From: Paragordius varius
Taxonomy: Eukaryota; Nematomorpha
Length of the DNA stretch: 64,000 nucleotides
Assembly: GCA_964247055.1 (NCBI GenBank)
Contig: OZ176051.1
Span: 8,680,001 to 8,744,000, forward strand
Direction: 5' to 3'
The translations under genes and the position numbers were made by a program. Positions 23,830 to 37,034 of the stretch are shown here, one piece after another (the stretch's first letter is position 1; each line of letters opens with the position of its first letter). The notes beneath the pieces are model-generated. The model worked only from the letters and a program-made list of their open reading frames with translations. It ran no database searches and was not told the DNA's origin.

Positions 23830-26800
23830 TTAATATAAGTAACTAATACAGTTGCATTTGGCCAAAACCACGTGATAATTATTATCCATTCTTTCGGTTG
23901 TATTTAAGAAACTGCTGATATTTTTGTATAAAATAGTATGAATCGTTGCATTGGATGGCAAATCGGTATGTTTTATCTTTATGTAATGACATGTATCATT
24001 CTGACCAGGAAATGATAAGCAATACAGATGTAGAAAATATAAATGACCCATTTGCCATTGTATTCTGATCTAAATATTTGGATAGAATACTTCAAAAAAC
24101 TTATTATATATATTACCCATAAAATTTTTAATTTTGTAATGCGTTTTCGTATTTATTAAGGTACATGTTGGCTGCTTTCCTCAAAATAACCGTTGGGCCA
24201 ACATAAACAATATTTTTTGGATGCTCCAAAAAAGGATATGGCGTTTCCATTTGGGACAAAATTAATTATTCTTTTAGGCGATATTATGGTTAAAAATATT
24301 TATGAATTGGTCTTTTATTTTTTAACAAAAAGCGTATAATATATTTTAGATAAACTTGATTATTAATATTTCTTAGATATTTTCTTTTGCTTTCAAGCTA
24401 ATCTTTATTATAAAGTCTGAATGATATTATTCTCAAAGCGGCGATAGATACCAAAACCTATGTAAAACTAAACTATATAACGAGCTTATACCTTGAGGAA
24501 ATGCACATTAAATTTGAACTGTATATCAATATTTATATATGGTAATCGCTAATATAATTTTTATAGTTTAATTTAAAACTTACGGTCAAAAATTTGGCAA
24601 GACGCATCACAGCCATGTAAGCGACAAAGTTAAAGCAATTCTCAAAAGTAGATGAATTCACATCCCTTTCAGAACATATGTATTGGGGCCATGTTTCGGG
24701 CATTCCAGTTTTTACATCTATATAGGCCTGTTAAAATACTTGTTTTGAAAATTTTACAGTATAAATTGAAATTATACGGACGAAAAGTAATATAATCAAA
24801 GACAAATGTTACCTTTTAAATTAAAAACCAACATGGTTTACCAAATACGGAATAGAGATTTGTAACACACACAATTATATAATTTAAAATTAAATAGTTT
24901 ATGTAGGAAAAAATCTATAGCCGGGGTGTCCAAAACAAATGGCTTCACAGGTCGCATTAGAAATATTTATGGGAATAATACTGAGTAATTTATGAATCTC
25001 AAACAAAAGCCTGAGAATCGCAAACACCATATAACATTTTTTTCTATTCGTTAATTAATTAAGTTGGCTAAAAAAATTGTTCAATAAGTATTAATTTTAC
25101 AAAGATTTTGTAACCATATATGAAAATCATAGCTTTTAAAATTTTTCGCGGGTCGCACAAACAGTCTCTAGAAGGGTCTTTGGTAAAAAGTATGGTTGGC
25201 ATTTTCAGATATTTGCGTTAAAAAATCATTTTGTCTTTTATAATCTCATTTTTAAAATTTTCTATTAAAATAAAATTATGCAAAGATTAACCTCATCATT
25301 AAATTGGGAGACATAATTTAACGCTTGTTTTCGATGCTCCGGTAGTGAAAATTTATATAATGTTGATGAAACATTTATTTTAACAGGTTTAAACAGCCAT
25401 TCAATGTAGATTCCATTTTTTCGAACGTATTCATATTCCAAAAATATCCTTCTTCCTCTGTAATTATAATAAGAATTTTAATTATAGTCATTACGTTTAA
25501 TGTATAATCGGCAAATACAGATAATTTATAAAAGATTTGGATAGCTTATTCTTATTTATATGCAATCTAAATTTCAAGTACACTAAAAAAATAAGGTAGA
25601 CATTCATCTTAAATATTTTGCCGCCAGATTGTAATTTTATTCAAACTTGAAAATAGCAGTTCATAATGTTTAATATATTATTATTTAAATTTTTGATTTT
25701 TGAATGAAATGCAAGTAAAAATTTACTCAATTAACTGTTTTAACCATATTTTAGTTTATCTCCATATCTTATAGTTTTTAAAAATATGGAGAACACATCT
25801 CGCATAAACCGGTACACTTTAAGTTTATGAAGTACCTTTTAACAAAATTTGGTTAAGAATTTAATTTACCAGAAATGCCAGATATTTAAGTTGTTAATAA
25901 AAAAATATATTGGTAAAGGAAGTTACTTAAGGCACATGATATGAAACAACAGAAACAATGAAACTTTCTTTTATGCAAAACCATTTCATTAGATCCCCCT
26001 TCCAATAGCTGTTTTGGTGCGTTTTATGAATGGATGTAGGAAAAATTATAGATTTTTTATTTGGCTTAGTGGCTTCAAAAATTAGTCAATTTTTAAATAA
26101 TTTGCCGATTATGCTAAAAAATCTTTTGCTATCAAAAAAATAACAACAGTTTAATAAAAAAATAGTGCAACTAATATCGTTTTAGATAAAGAATAATAAC
26201 TATGCAAAATACATTTTTAAAGCCAAACATATCCATAATTATTAAATTATTAATGATAATGGTGTACTTTATGTTAAAAATTATAAAAAAAGATATTGTT
26301 AAACAGTTAATAGTACATAACTTTTAGAATATAGTTTCTCGAGATAGTTAAATTATATATTTTATCTTCAAAAGTTTTGATGCCGAAATACTGAACAGCT
26401 GAAGATACAAAAATATTTGGGAAGTTAATAAAATAATTTTAATTTAACACATATGGTGTATCCTGAAAAAAATATTGAATTAATTAAAAATTGATATTCA
26501 CATTTAGCCATTTTGAGTGCAAATAAAATGCATTTAAATATGATCCCGACAAACTCCCGAAGTCTTAAAATATTTATAAATAAAACCTTAAAATTGGATT
26601 AAATTTACGAATTTATTAATTTATCACTGTGTTTTTAATAGAAAAATAGTTTTAACATTAAGATGGTTAAAGTATCGGCCCACCCAATTTAAAATAGTTC
26701 CCAAAAAAATAGTCTTAAAATGAAAAATAGACCTAGATATTTTATTTATGCAAAAATTTTAGTTTCGCATGGGAAGAAACTTAGGGTTTTGTAACCCGAA

Positions 26801-27246
26801 CTGTATGGAATTATTAACGTTAATGAACACTAAGTTGATTCAAATTCAGATATATAATGGGTAAATTCAATGACAAATTGATCAATTTTTGAACAAAATA
26901 AATCTCCTTGGTCATTCACTTATTAGACGCAGTTGAAGTACGGCTGGAATATTCACTTTAAAAATTGTTTTGATTTAAGAATGTGAAATTTACTTTTTTC
27001 AATATATTTATTTTGTGCGCGATATTTGCCATTTATCGATTTTGGGTAAATGAGGAACCCATAAAAATTGCTACATAGCTCTCCTTATGCCTTAAAGCTT
27101 TTAATCATAATTTTATACGAACTAAGTTTTTATATTTACCGATCAATTACCTTAAGTAAACGGAAAAAAATATACTACTACTCACCTCTCTAACTGGTAA
27201 AAATGGTTGAGATTGTAAAATTGTGCTGTAGTTATGCTGCATAAAT
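23830..27246 (-). CDS. Exon-like blocks of a spliced gene, possibly UDP-glycosyltransferase-like
   Basis: On the minus strand several blocks have protein-like composition and splice-site edges. 27246-27186 (NYSTILQSQPFLPVRE, donor GTGAGT). 25457-25292 (IFLEYEYVRKNGIYIEWLF, then SLPEHRKQALNYVSQF). 24727-24584 (IDVKTGMPETWPQYI, then FENCFNFVAYMAVMRLAKF, acceptor AACAG, donor GTAAGT). About 24250-24130 (ETPYPFLEHPKNIVYVGPTV). 24051-23830 (IKHTDLPSNATIHTILYKN). The PYPFLEHPKNIVYVG block resembles the stretch before the GG of UGT family enzymes, and PETWPQYICSERD resembles their PSYVP...DRM block. Phases do not all join and one expected acceptor is blocked by a stop, so exons are missing, or the gene is decayed, or these are two genes. 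A hAT MITE sits inside (24921-25205). Confidence 0.35.
24921..25205. mobile_element. hAT-type MITE, near full length
   Basis: The left end is ccggggtgtccaaaacaaat followed by ggcttcacaggtcgcatt. The right end has ttcgcgggtcgcacaaac and later aagggtctttggtaaaaag, the inverted counterpart. It matches the copies at 4139 and 43870 and is non-coding. Confidence 0.5.
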
Positions 27247-27329
27247 CTGAAAAATATAAAATAACATTGAATTAACATGTATTTAATTGAAAATACATCA
27301 AAGATATTACAAATATAAATTATTTTTAA

Positions 27330-28379
27330 CATATATCAACAACAATAATAATATAACATATATACATTGAAAGATTTTGGAATTGGAAACAGATGTTGGA
27401 TTTATATCCTGGGTAGATATGTCGAATTCTAATCTGGGATCTTAATTTTAGATATTAAAAGTTTTTACCTGCTATAACATGGCTACGGATGATAAGATAT
27501 AAAAAGACTAGAAGCATGAGTAAAAGTTTATAAATAAGCCAATAACTTTGCAATGGTTGCAATTTTGTATAAATATTCATCATGATATTGTAAATAATTC
27601 ATAACGTTACAGTACACCGTCAATAAAATTAACAAAACATACATAAAAAGCTTATTTACCATTAAATATTAACGATTTTTATGATGATTTTTATTTTGTC
27701 CGAAATTGTAGCAGTATTAAAAATATGTTAACATAATTGAATATTCTGAGTTTATATAATATAAACGCGATCACTCTACCACACCCTATTGATAAACAAA
27801 AAAACTGCGATAAGCGATAAAAAAAATATCCAAATATGCTGAATAATGATTAAAGAATTTTATTGAATGTATATATAAATCCACTAATAATAAAATTTTC
27901 TGAAAGATTACATGCTATTAAATAAATCAGCGAACACTTTGTTTAAACATTGTCCATTTTCCCACCATTTTTGTTGACACTTGCAATATTGAAAATATAC
28001 ACATATATGATTAAATTCAGCCATATTCTAACATCAAAAGTTAAATACTGCATATAAACTGATACCGTATACAAAATTACTCCTTAAAATATTTTATTTT
28101 AATTTGTCATCTTTTTCGGTGAATCTAAGATAAATTCAAGAGCTGTTTTTTCTTCAAGCTGATAATAAAACATATTTTGTTGTCGAAAGATTTTTATAAA
28201 ACGAATTTTTATAGACCGTAGGCTAATAATACCTTCAAAAAACTTATCTTTTTTGGATAACATCGATTGTATTGTATTGCAAGATCGGTGAGTGATTTAA
28301 AATCATTAAAAATATTTTTGGTAAAACTAATTTATACAGACACTAAATAATTTTTTGAGAAAATCAGATATTAACGCAT
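27330..28379. other. Intergenic, no gene recognised
   Basis: AT-rich DNA. No exon or repeat family is recognised. Confidence 0.45.
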
Positions 28380-28486
28380 TATTAATTTTTTTTTAATTCT
28401 TGCATTATTTATTTTTAAGTGTGGCCTGGATTTTTTGCGTTATAATGCGGCTCGCGAAGCTATTAGTGTTTGGCACCCCTGGTTTT
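28380..28486. mobile_element. hAT-type MITE end fragment (inverted)
   Basis: It reads aatgcggctcgcgaagctat and then tttggcacccctgg, the reverse complement of the CAGGGGTG...cttcgcgggccgcatt terminus seen elsewhere in the window. Confidence 0.45.
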
Positions 28487-28489
28487 AAC

Positions 28490-29191
28490 AATTTATAGAT
28501 ATTAGAAATCCGCACTGGATCAAGGATAAATTGTAAAGTATACTATACTTTTCAGCCGAAAGTTAGTTTTATTTTATTATAAAGCGTATTTACTCAAATC
28601 AAATCCTTTAAATAAAAACCGAAAAATGTTTAATTCAAGAAAGGATTGATTTTTCTTTTACTGTTAAAACGTTGCGTGCCGTTTTCTGCATTTCTTCCGT
28701 TTATTATAAAGCAATAATATCCTTATTACTGTATAAGATTGGGTTTTAATAAAACCCTCTTATTTTTCGATAATTTTAACATAAATACCGGCAACCTATT
28801 TTTTAATTAAAAATTTACGTATTCACTTAATATTATATTGATACAGTGTTTTTACACGAGTATTTCATTGACTTTGATTTTAAAATATTCAGGGGCATGT
28901 GTAATAAGATCGGTTGCGGAATTCAGTTTTTATTGTTATGGAGTGTTAATCTTTTTTAACCTAGAAAAAGTTGTTATTTTGTATAAGCTAATTGGTTTAT
29001 AACACTGTTAATTAAAAAAAGTACAATATGAGAGAAAGACCATAAGAGTTTCACGCTCCTAAAATTCCAAATACAATATATACAAAATGTACAAAAAATG
29101 CTTTTTTATTTTATAATTTAATATGTTCATTTTAAAATGTATAATTATTGCAACCATTTAATTTGGATTTGAAATACGCTGCTATATAATT
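28490..29191. other. 3' flank of asparagine synthetase
   Basis: No gene is recognised. The stretch is AT-rich, and several AATAAA-like signals could serve the minus-strand gene but none can be singled out. Confidence 0.4.
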
Positions 29192-31090
29192 TCAATTTTT
29201 TAATTTTTCCTTTTTGTCTATATCATATGTGGATAGAACGCGAGCAGAAGGATCCACTAACCTAATCCGTTCATGTTCCGGAAACCAATCTAGTCTAGGC
29301 ATCCAATTTTTAGTAACAAGCGATGGATGATTGGGAAACAAATCATCATATATTTTTCTATAATAATACGCTTCTTTTGTTAATGGTTTAGGTGAACTGA
29401 GATGTTGAATCTTTTCATTGAATTCTGAATCGGAAACTAATGTATTTATTTTCGCAATTAGTTGCTCCCTAAAACTGTAATTAACACCGTCGGAAAATGC
29501 TTCCTTTTTACGCCATAAAACATCATCTGGTAAATAATCTCCTTCTTCAAATGCTTTTCGCAATATATATTTTTCCATACGATTATATATTCCTCCATGC
29601 ATTTTTAATTGAGCTGGAATACGAAAGAGCACATATGGAAAAAGTTTTATGTCCAAGAATGGTTCTCTCATTTCCAAACCAAAATATGAAAGGGTTCTAT
29701 CCGCGCGCAATGCATCAAATTGATATAAATTACGGCAAAGATTAATAACTTCTTCAGAGAATTCATCTGCATTGGGCGCTTTTTTTAAATAACTGTAAGA
29801 ACCGAAAATTTCTTCTGCTCCTTCACCTGACATTAGAACTTTTACATTAGTTTGATTTCGTATATATTTCGCCATTATAAATTGAGGAATACTGGCACGT
29901 ACTGTAGTACAGTCCCAACTTCCAAGAGCCCATATTACTTCAGGAATACATTTGAAAGCTTCATCAAAACTAAATTCTATACGATGGTGCTTTGTACCTA
30001 ACTTATCAGCGACCTTCTGTGCATATTCTAGGTCAGGCGAGTAAGAAATGCCTGCTTGACACTTCATACCCACTGAGAATGTTTGAAGGTTATTTAAGCG
30101 CTCCTGACACACACATTTACACACCGTATCAGATGTAAAACTTTCTCTGTCAAAATAATTCTTTTTATGATTTTTACGACTTTTATTACGACCATGATTG
30201 GTTAATTCCGAAATATGTTACCGCATACCTTTGTTCATATACCGTTTGCTTGTTTTCTTGCTTAGATGGCATTTTGAAGAATGTAAAATAATTTTAGTTG
30301 CATAAAATCTGCTTGCTATACTTGTTATGATGCTGGAATCTAAGCCTCCAGATAAAAGACATCCAATGGGTCGGTCACTGATCATTCTTTTTTTAACTGA
30401 TTGAATCAGATATTTTTTAACTGTAGACATAATAGCCTTTTCATCAGTAAAACAAAGGGGAGCTAAGTCAATTCGATCCACCCCATGATACCAATCAAAA
30501 AAAGCATGGTATGTGAGACCTTTGTCTGATGAAACATGTTCCATAACACTGTGGACAACAAATGTTCCTGGTTTAAAGCGCTCAATTCTTACAGGATTAA
30601 GGCCAAAAAGTGCTTTTTCTTCGGATGCAAATGACAATTCCCCGTCAGTTAAATATGCAACAAACAATGGTCTTACGCCTATTATATCTGTACCAGCTAT
30701 AATTTTATCATGATCCCAGATGACAAAGGCATAAACAAAATCAAGTTCTCGCACCATGGTTTCAACCCCAAAATCATGGTATAAATGTAACATAACATCC
30801 GAATCATTCTTTCCTGATAAGGGATATTGATAAGTATTTCGAATAGTTTTGTAATTATAAATTATGCCATTCGTAACAATAATTTGTTGCGGGTCTTCCG
30901 GGTGATATATGGGCTGGTGTTCAATGATAGCGCTATCAATAATAACTAAGCGATGAAATCCAAACACTACATTAGGGCAAATGTTTATAATTTTACTGTT
31001 ATCAGGCCCTCGATGCCGAATTTTATCAAAGTGAGGCTTGAGATCTTTAGCTGAATATTTGGTTCCTATATAGACGAATATTCCGCACAT
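29192..31090 (-). CDS. ASNS: Asparagine synthetase (glutamine-hydrolysing), 2 exons
   Basis: The enzyme makes asparagine from aspartate, ATP and glutamine in the cytosol. The N-terminal class II amidotransferase domain starts MCGIF, with Cys2 as the nucleophile after Met removal, followed by RHRGPD and GFHRLVIID. The synthetase domain has the pyrophosphate loop LSGGLDSS, SGEGAEEIFGSY, LRADRT, LEMREPFLD, WRKKEAFSDGV and TKEAYYYRKI. It ends WMPRLDW...DPSARVLSTYD, as in animal enzymes. Two open blocks in the same frame are separated by one TAA. A GTAACA donor at 30221 with an acceptor at 30147 (75 nt) or 30180 (42 nt) removes it in phase and gives about 607 or 618 residues, against 561 in human. 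The excess is a basic, Cys-containing insertion after GGLDSS. No other intron is seen. Confidence 0.93.
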
Positions 31091-32622
31091 ATTATTTGTT
31101 GCAAAATCAATTATTACTTAATCGAAATTCGTAGCTTATAAATCGTTTTATTGAACAAACGTTTAAATTAGCCAAAAATTGGAGTAATAGTAAACATTTT
31201 TTTGAAAATGAATTTGACCTTGTAACTAATGGACATACAAGTTAATTACATTGGATTCAAAAAAACAACACTCTAATTTAATGCATGTTTTTATTCCAAA
31301 AAAATCTACTTTGTACAATATGGAATTAGTTTATTGGAATTCAGCGATATGCTCTCAGAGTATGCAGGATAGATATAAATTAGGCACAAATAGAAAACAG
31401 TCTAGTTTCTAAATTTTATTTGAAGAAACATTATAAGTTCCCATAATTGTTTTCAGGAGCCCTAAAATTTTAGAAGCCAGCCAAAATATACACAATCGAA
31501 TCTTTCGCATTTTTCGGTCGATATAATTAACAACTAAAGGTGTAACATGCTTCCTAATGTTTATACTGTAGATATCCTAATTCTTACAGTTTGAAATATT
31601 TTAAGAAAATCTAAAGAAAATAACAAAAAATACTGTGCGCCATGAACCGGATAAAAATATTAAAGCACATATCATTTGACTTTGGAAAATTTGCCTTTGG
31701 GTTTGGTCTTTTAATATAGACTTTTAAGTGATAGCCTATTTCAACTACTCGAAAAGATTTATATCTTAACACATAATTTTAATGATACTTTCCTATTACT
31801 CGATTTGTAAATGCAATTTTTGGATTAAATTCAACAAGACATTAAAATTTTTTTCTTACACAGTGCACCCGAGGCAATATAATAATATTTTAATATAGAT
31901 AATCAAATAGGTTAACATGGTGCTTATGATTTGGCCTTTTTATATATATCTTGGAGTGTTTTTTACATTTACCCCACCATGCGAAAAATACGCTTCACAA
32001 TTTTTCTCATAAAACTTTTAAGCAAAGTATACACAATAATAACTTTTTTTGACGTGAGGCATATATAATTACCACAAAATCTCGGAATATGCATGTTCCT
32101 TAAGAACGTAAAAACATTCTATGAATCCGAACATTTAAAAATTTAAATGTAATTAAATATAATTTTGCTTTTACAGTTATGATATATCTGAAAGATATTT
32201 TTGGATTGAGACAGTTAACTTCACCAATTTTTTTTTAAAACTTATTATGCGCTATTTGCAATTTTATGAAGAAATTTTAAAAGTACATATAGATAATTTA
32301 TCTGGCTCAAAACACACTCTAAGATTTAAATATTTGATGATCGAGATACTTTTTGTGTTATTATCAAGTCATAAGCTCGAATATATTGTATATATTAGAA
32401 ATATTTTATCCCCCTATTATATGATCCATGTATTTTAGCAGATTTTCGTTATTAGGTTTTGTAGTAATAGTATAATTTAAAAAATCGTAAAGTTATTTTC
32501 AGCGGTATTTAAACCATTAACTATCGCATAAGATAACTATCCTTTAATTTTTTTAGAAAATTACACTAAAATAAACGAACTATTTCCATAATTTAAGAGC
32601 AATATATTATTTTGATTTTAAA
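31091..32622. other. 5' flank of asparagine synthetase and intergenic DNA
   Basis: No gene or repeat family is recognised. The promoter of the minus-strand gene must lie here, but no element can be defined by eye in this base composition. Confidence 0.4.
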
Positions 32623-32769
32623 TCAAAGAATTTGAATTCGTGGAGAATTTTTCGGTGATACAGATTTCATATTGCTGGTTTCCGTCTTTTCATCAACGGC
32701 AATGTTTTGACTGTACGATTCTGCAGTGGAATTCACACTTAACAGAATTTGCAGTTGAGTAATAATTTT
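32623..32769 (-). CDS. Probable terminal exon of unknown gene
   Basis: After a clear acceptor (tttttatag) the minus strand is open for 48 codons to TGA: KIITQLQILLSVNSTAESYS, then NIAVDEKTETSNM and KSVSPKNSPRIQIL. A strong donor (gttgttgag then GTAAGT) lies upstream near 33660 and could end the preceding exon (SYNIFFFSVVE), which joins in phase 0. The intron between them would contain a family A MITE. The product is not recognised. Confidence 0.45.
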   Translation of the reverse strand, partial: KIITQLQILLSVNSTAESYSQNIAVDEKTETSNMKSVSPKNSPRIQIL

Positions 32770-33160
32770 CTATAAAAATAATAAATGTAATTTGATAAAA
32801 ATCCCAACATTCAAAAAAATTAATTTCGCAATGTTGTAGCCAAATGAGTGATGAAAAAATTTATATGAAAATTAGAAAATAATCCATGTACAATTTTTTA
32901 TTGTATAATATTTAAATTTTAAAGCCTAAATGAATTTTATTATTCAAAAAGCACGTCAAAAATTGAATACTTCAAAACTTACAAATAGGATTAAATTTTA
33001 TAGATTATAATAAATGACAACGACCGCAATTAATTAGAAAAAATGGTTAATAATTTAAGTTACATATATATTAATATCTCCTGAGAAACACAATATATAT
33101 CATATTGAACGATGATATTATTATCAAACGGCACAATAAATTACATATTTAAAGCTTTAT

Positions 33161-33640
33161 GACCTTTTGGGGTGTTTTATAACCTATAGCGATTCGAAAT
33201 TTAAATACCGGATATAAAAATATGCTTTCTTTAACCATTTGGGCGCATAGTTTAAAAATTATTGATGTAAAACTGTAAAAAAACTCATCTCAAACTTTTT
33301 CGCCGTTATTTTTTTCTTTTAATTTTTTTATCTCGCTAATATAGTGGGCAAATAAATGTATATTATGGCTTTCAGGTTTCATTTTACCAGCAAAAACTTA
33401 ATATTTCGCGATTTTAAAATCTGCTGTTTTTAATCGTGTTTTGGTGCTGTCCCAATTTTTTAATCTAGTCATTCTAATCGAAACTGTAAAAATTTCAAGT
33501 TTTTTTTATACAAGAGAACAATGTTTAATTATTAAATTTAACTAAATATTTTTCAAAACTGTAATTTATATGCAACAGGATTAAAAACCACCCCAATATG
33601 TCATCGCGGAAAAAATGAAAAGGACATGAAGTTTTTAATG
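33161..33640. mobile_element. MITE family A copy
   Basis: It starts gaccttttggggtgttttat and near the other end has aaaaccaccccaatatgtc, forming terminal inverted repeats. The interior aligns with the copies at 12967 and 47841. It lies in the presumed intron of the minus-strand gene ending at 32623. Confidence 0.7.
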
Positions 33641-34927
33641 GTGAAAATGATTACTTACCTCAACAACAGAAAAGAAAAAAATATTGTATGATACTATTGA
33701 ATATTAAAGTTTTTAAAACAAAAAATAGCAAAAACAAATTGTTTTTCAGCTATAGAGGGGTTTTAAAGGTTCGTTTACCTATTAAATTTATTTTACCCTA
33801 AGTAATAACTAAACAATAATCCGGTAATTTTTTTAACCTTATTAACTAAAATATATGATGCAAGATTTTAGTTCAACGCTTTAATTTGTTGCCTCCAGCA
33901 AATATATTATGAAAAATTTACACAGTGCACACTAAAAGATAAACATGAGTTTTATCTAGAATTCACTTGGAAAATGAGACCCCAAAAATTTAGGGGCAAA
34001 AGTGCGCCCTTAAAATGGAAATCTTCCATTATTTAATTTTTATCTATAAATAGATTTTTGTCCATATTTTTTAAACTTATTGAGCAAACACGATAAAACT
34101 TTTATACATTATATAAAACCTAATATATTCTTAAGAAAAATACAAAAAATTTAAAGTATCAATAAATTTTTTAATTCCACAAAAATAGAAATTCGTAAAT
34201 TTTATGACATAGTCGAAATATGTTTAAAAAAATTATTTGTAAAAACTCCACAATGTTATTATTATTTAAGTTTATGACTTATATTAAACATAACAAAGAG
34301 TTGGTATGTCTAATAAAGGCTATGTATCTTTTTAATCCCTCAAAAAATTTGTATTTTTTGGAATATTTTCGATATTTTTATTTTATTTTCCTCACATGCT
34401 TCTCAATGTTTCATAACAACATAAAGCCGTAATTTTCAAATGCGAATTCAGAAAAAACCAGCAAAATTCCAAAATTGAAATTCCCATTACTTTACTTTGG
34501 AATTGTTAATATACTATTTAATCTATAGACAATAAATTTAATTAAAGACCTTTTGATATGCTGAAGGCAGCATCGGAAATATAAATAGCGTTATTTGCTA
34601 ATTAAATAGTTACCTGCTATACAATATATTTAGCTTATTAAGGAAAATTCTATTGTAAAGAATAATATAAATGCCAGATTGAGTTTCACGTAATGGAATT
34701 ATCCTTGCACCAAAATTATTCTGACATTTTCAAATAATCTACTTCCAGAAACTCAATTGCTCAAATTTTAAATCAAACAAAAGTCCAAAACAGCACTTAT
34801 TACGATCATATATATTGAAAAACTGATAATAAATGGATTTGATTTTTATTCAATAGAATTTTTAGCTTTTTTTACATCCAAAAATATATAATTAGGTTTC
34901 TACATTTTATAAAAATGTTCCGGTCTT

Positions 34928-35600
34928 ACCATGATAGTGTCAAATACAAACATCGTTTGCAAAAATTGCTCCTGCAATCTCTTCAAACACTCCCAACCAT
35001 TCGATACACAATAATTCTGATTATGAAACAGTTGTTCAATTCAAATATCTAGGTCACATCATTCCAACGGTGGCGTAACTGAGGCTATCAAGATAGAATC
35101 ACACAAACATGGAAAAGTTACCATGCACTCAAACATATTATAAATAATAAATACATTAAGCTAGAAACCAAAGGACAACTCTACTGTACAGTTAAAAGAC
35201 CGGTGTGGACATACGCCTCAGAGTGTGGGCCAATGACGGCAACAAACGGTAAAACATTACAATTTTCCGAATGTAAAATATTAAACAATCCTATTTGCTC
35301 ATAATCCTATACTATATAATTATAATAATACATTTGACCCTTACCTTATATTCGAAACATCGAACACATTCTAAAGATAAACCGCTTAGGATATGCAGGC
35401 CATATCCACCGGCGTCCACAAGAACACCCCTTACAATACATGCTTTACTACACCGCTTCAACAAAAAATAAAAGGGGCCGACCCTTTAAAGATTGGTCAA
35501 AAACGATAAATGAAGATATGATGATTTGCAACTTAAACATTAATGATGCGCTCGATCGCACTTCAATACGACAGCTTCAAATCTGAAAATAGTCTAACCC
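34928..35600 (+). mobile_element. LINE 3' fragment (C-terminal domain), left-arm copy
   Basis: The plus strand reads, in broken frames, VQFKYLGHIIP, then INRLGYAGHIHRRPQEHP and KNKRGRPFKDWSKTINEDMM, a typical end of an RTE-like polyprotein. The tail carries aacaacaac. The reverse transcriptase core is absent, so the copy is 5'-truncated and has several frameshifts. It differs in sequence from the LINE at 18-20 kb. Confidence 0.7.
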
Positions 35601-35639
35601 AACAACAACACTTCAAATACATATAAGAATTATATTTTA

Positions 35640-36200
35640 TTTATACACAATGAATACATTATTCAGACATAAAATGGTTCCAATAGTATTCATCAATCAT
35701 ATGGACATTATTGGAACTATAGTTTTTTTCTATTTGTTTGAGCGTTTGATGGAACCGTTCTCCATTCTGGTCTGTAGCCCTCCGCCGGGGGAATTCATCA
35801 AAATGGTTATCCACAAGATGTACTTTTATGGACATATTAGCACCTAAAAATAAATAAATAACATTAAATGTTAAAGATAAGTTTTAAAAAATTATATATT
35901 TACCTAGGACTTTAAAGGAATCTGGTACTTCTGCTCCTAGAGAGACATAATCTATAGATTTAAAATCAAAAATTCTCTGTTGAAAGTTTTAAATGCATTA
36001 AATGCTCTTTTTTCAACAGGATTCATTATGTTGTTAAAGGCCTCCGATTTAAATAATATTTCTATTTGAGGTCCAGTTAAATATCCTGTCGACAATTTGA
36101 TTGGATTGATTTTAAATATATTTAAACAAAATAAATAGGCTGGTCCTTCTCTATTCATATTAATTATAAAAGTTCAAGCTAGAACCAATTTTATATGCAA
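35640..36200 (-). pseudogene. Transposon-associated gene fragment, left-arm copy
   Basis: The minus strand has NREGPAYLFCLNIF, LSTGYLTGPQIEILFKS and, after an intron-like gap, GANMSIKVHLVDNHFDEFPR and NGERFHQTLKQIEKNY. From memory the motifs LTGPQI, MSIK-H and GERFHQ belong to a family of predicted invertebrate proteins that look transposon-derived. It is broken, in the same way as the right-arm copy, which suggests decay before the duplication. Confidence 0.55.
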
Positions 36201-36229
36201 GGGAGGAATAATCAGGTTATCCATATGCC

Positions 36230-36404
36230 GCGGTTTGAAAGGCGGGTACCCTGCGTACGCCTGTCTTTTTTGCCTCTTAAATCTAAAGATAAAGAAAACC
36301 ATTATAATCCACACCATTTATACCATCCTAGAACGGATGATGTCATAGGTATGTTTAAATTTAAAATACAAGGTACTTACAGCCTGGACAGAATCCCATT
36401 GATT
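36230..36404. other. Spacer of the inverted duplication
   Basis: About 175 bp that are not mirrored. The plus strand has a short open stretch around YNPHHLYHPRTDDVIG, possibly upstream coding sequence of the transposon-associated gene that was not duplicated. Confidence 0.5.
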
Positions 36405-36414
36405 CATATGGATC

Positions 36415-36972
36415 CTGATTATTCCTCCCCTGCATATAAAATTGGGTCTAGCCCGAACTTTTATAATTAATATGAATAAGGAAGGACCAGCCTATTTATT
36501 TTATTTAAATATATTTAAAATCAATCCAATCAAATTGTCGGCAGGATATTTAACTGGACCTCAAATAGAAATATTATTTAAATCGAAGGCCTTTAACAAC
36601 ATAATGAATCCTGTTGAAAAAAGAGCATTTAATGCATTAGAAAACTTTCAGCAGAATTTTTGGAAATTTTAAACCTATAGATTATGTCTCTCTAGGAGCA
36701 GAAGTAGCAGATTCCTTTAAAGTCCTTGGTAAATATTTAATTTTTTAAAACTTATCTTTAACATTTAATGTTATTTATTTATTTTTAGGTGCTAATATGT
36801 CCATAAAACTACATCTTGTGGATAACCATTTTGATAAATTCCCCCGGCGGAGGGCTACAGACCAAAATGGAGAACGGTTCCATCAAACGCTCAAACAAAT
36901 AGAAAAAAACTATAGTTCCAATAATATCCATATGATTGATGAATACTATTGGAACCATTTTATGTCTGAATA
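36415..36972 (+). pseudogene. Transposon-associated gene fragment, right-arm copy
   Basis: The plus strand reads LIIPPLHIKLGLARTFI, NKEGPAYLFYLNIFKINP, LSAGYLTGPQIEILFKSK and, after a 60-nt GT-AG intron (36729-36788), GANMSIKLHLVDNHFDKFPR, NGERFHQTLKQIEKNY and a stop after HFMSE. The intron is kept in both arms. The reading frame is broken, so no product is expected. Which transposon class the family belongs to cannot be told from here. Confidence 0.6.
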
Positions 36973-37034
36973 ATGTATTCATTGTGTATAAATAAAATAA
37001 AATTCTTATATGTATTTGAAGTGTTGTTGTTGGG

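Larger units (their letters stand above)
33917..36229. repeat. Left arm of 4.8-kb inverted duplication
   Basis: This arm is the reverse complement of 36405-38695, colinear over its length with scattered substitutions and small indels. It contains non-coding AT-rich DNA (33917-34900), a plus-strand LINE 3' fragment (about 34928-35600) and a minus-strand copy of a transposon-associated gene (about 35640-36200). Confidence 0.92.

Noticed and set aside
36195-36470. 91-residue plus-strand frame across the centre of the inverted duplication
   Set aside because: It crosses the spacer and arm in a frame different from the recognisable gene fragment; only a short central piece looks protein-like.
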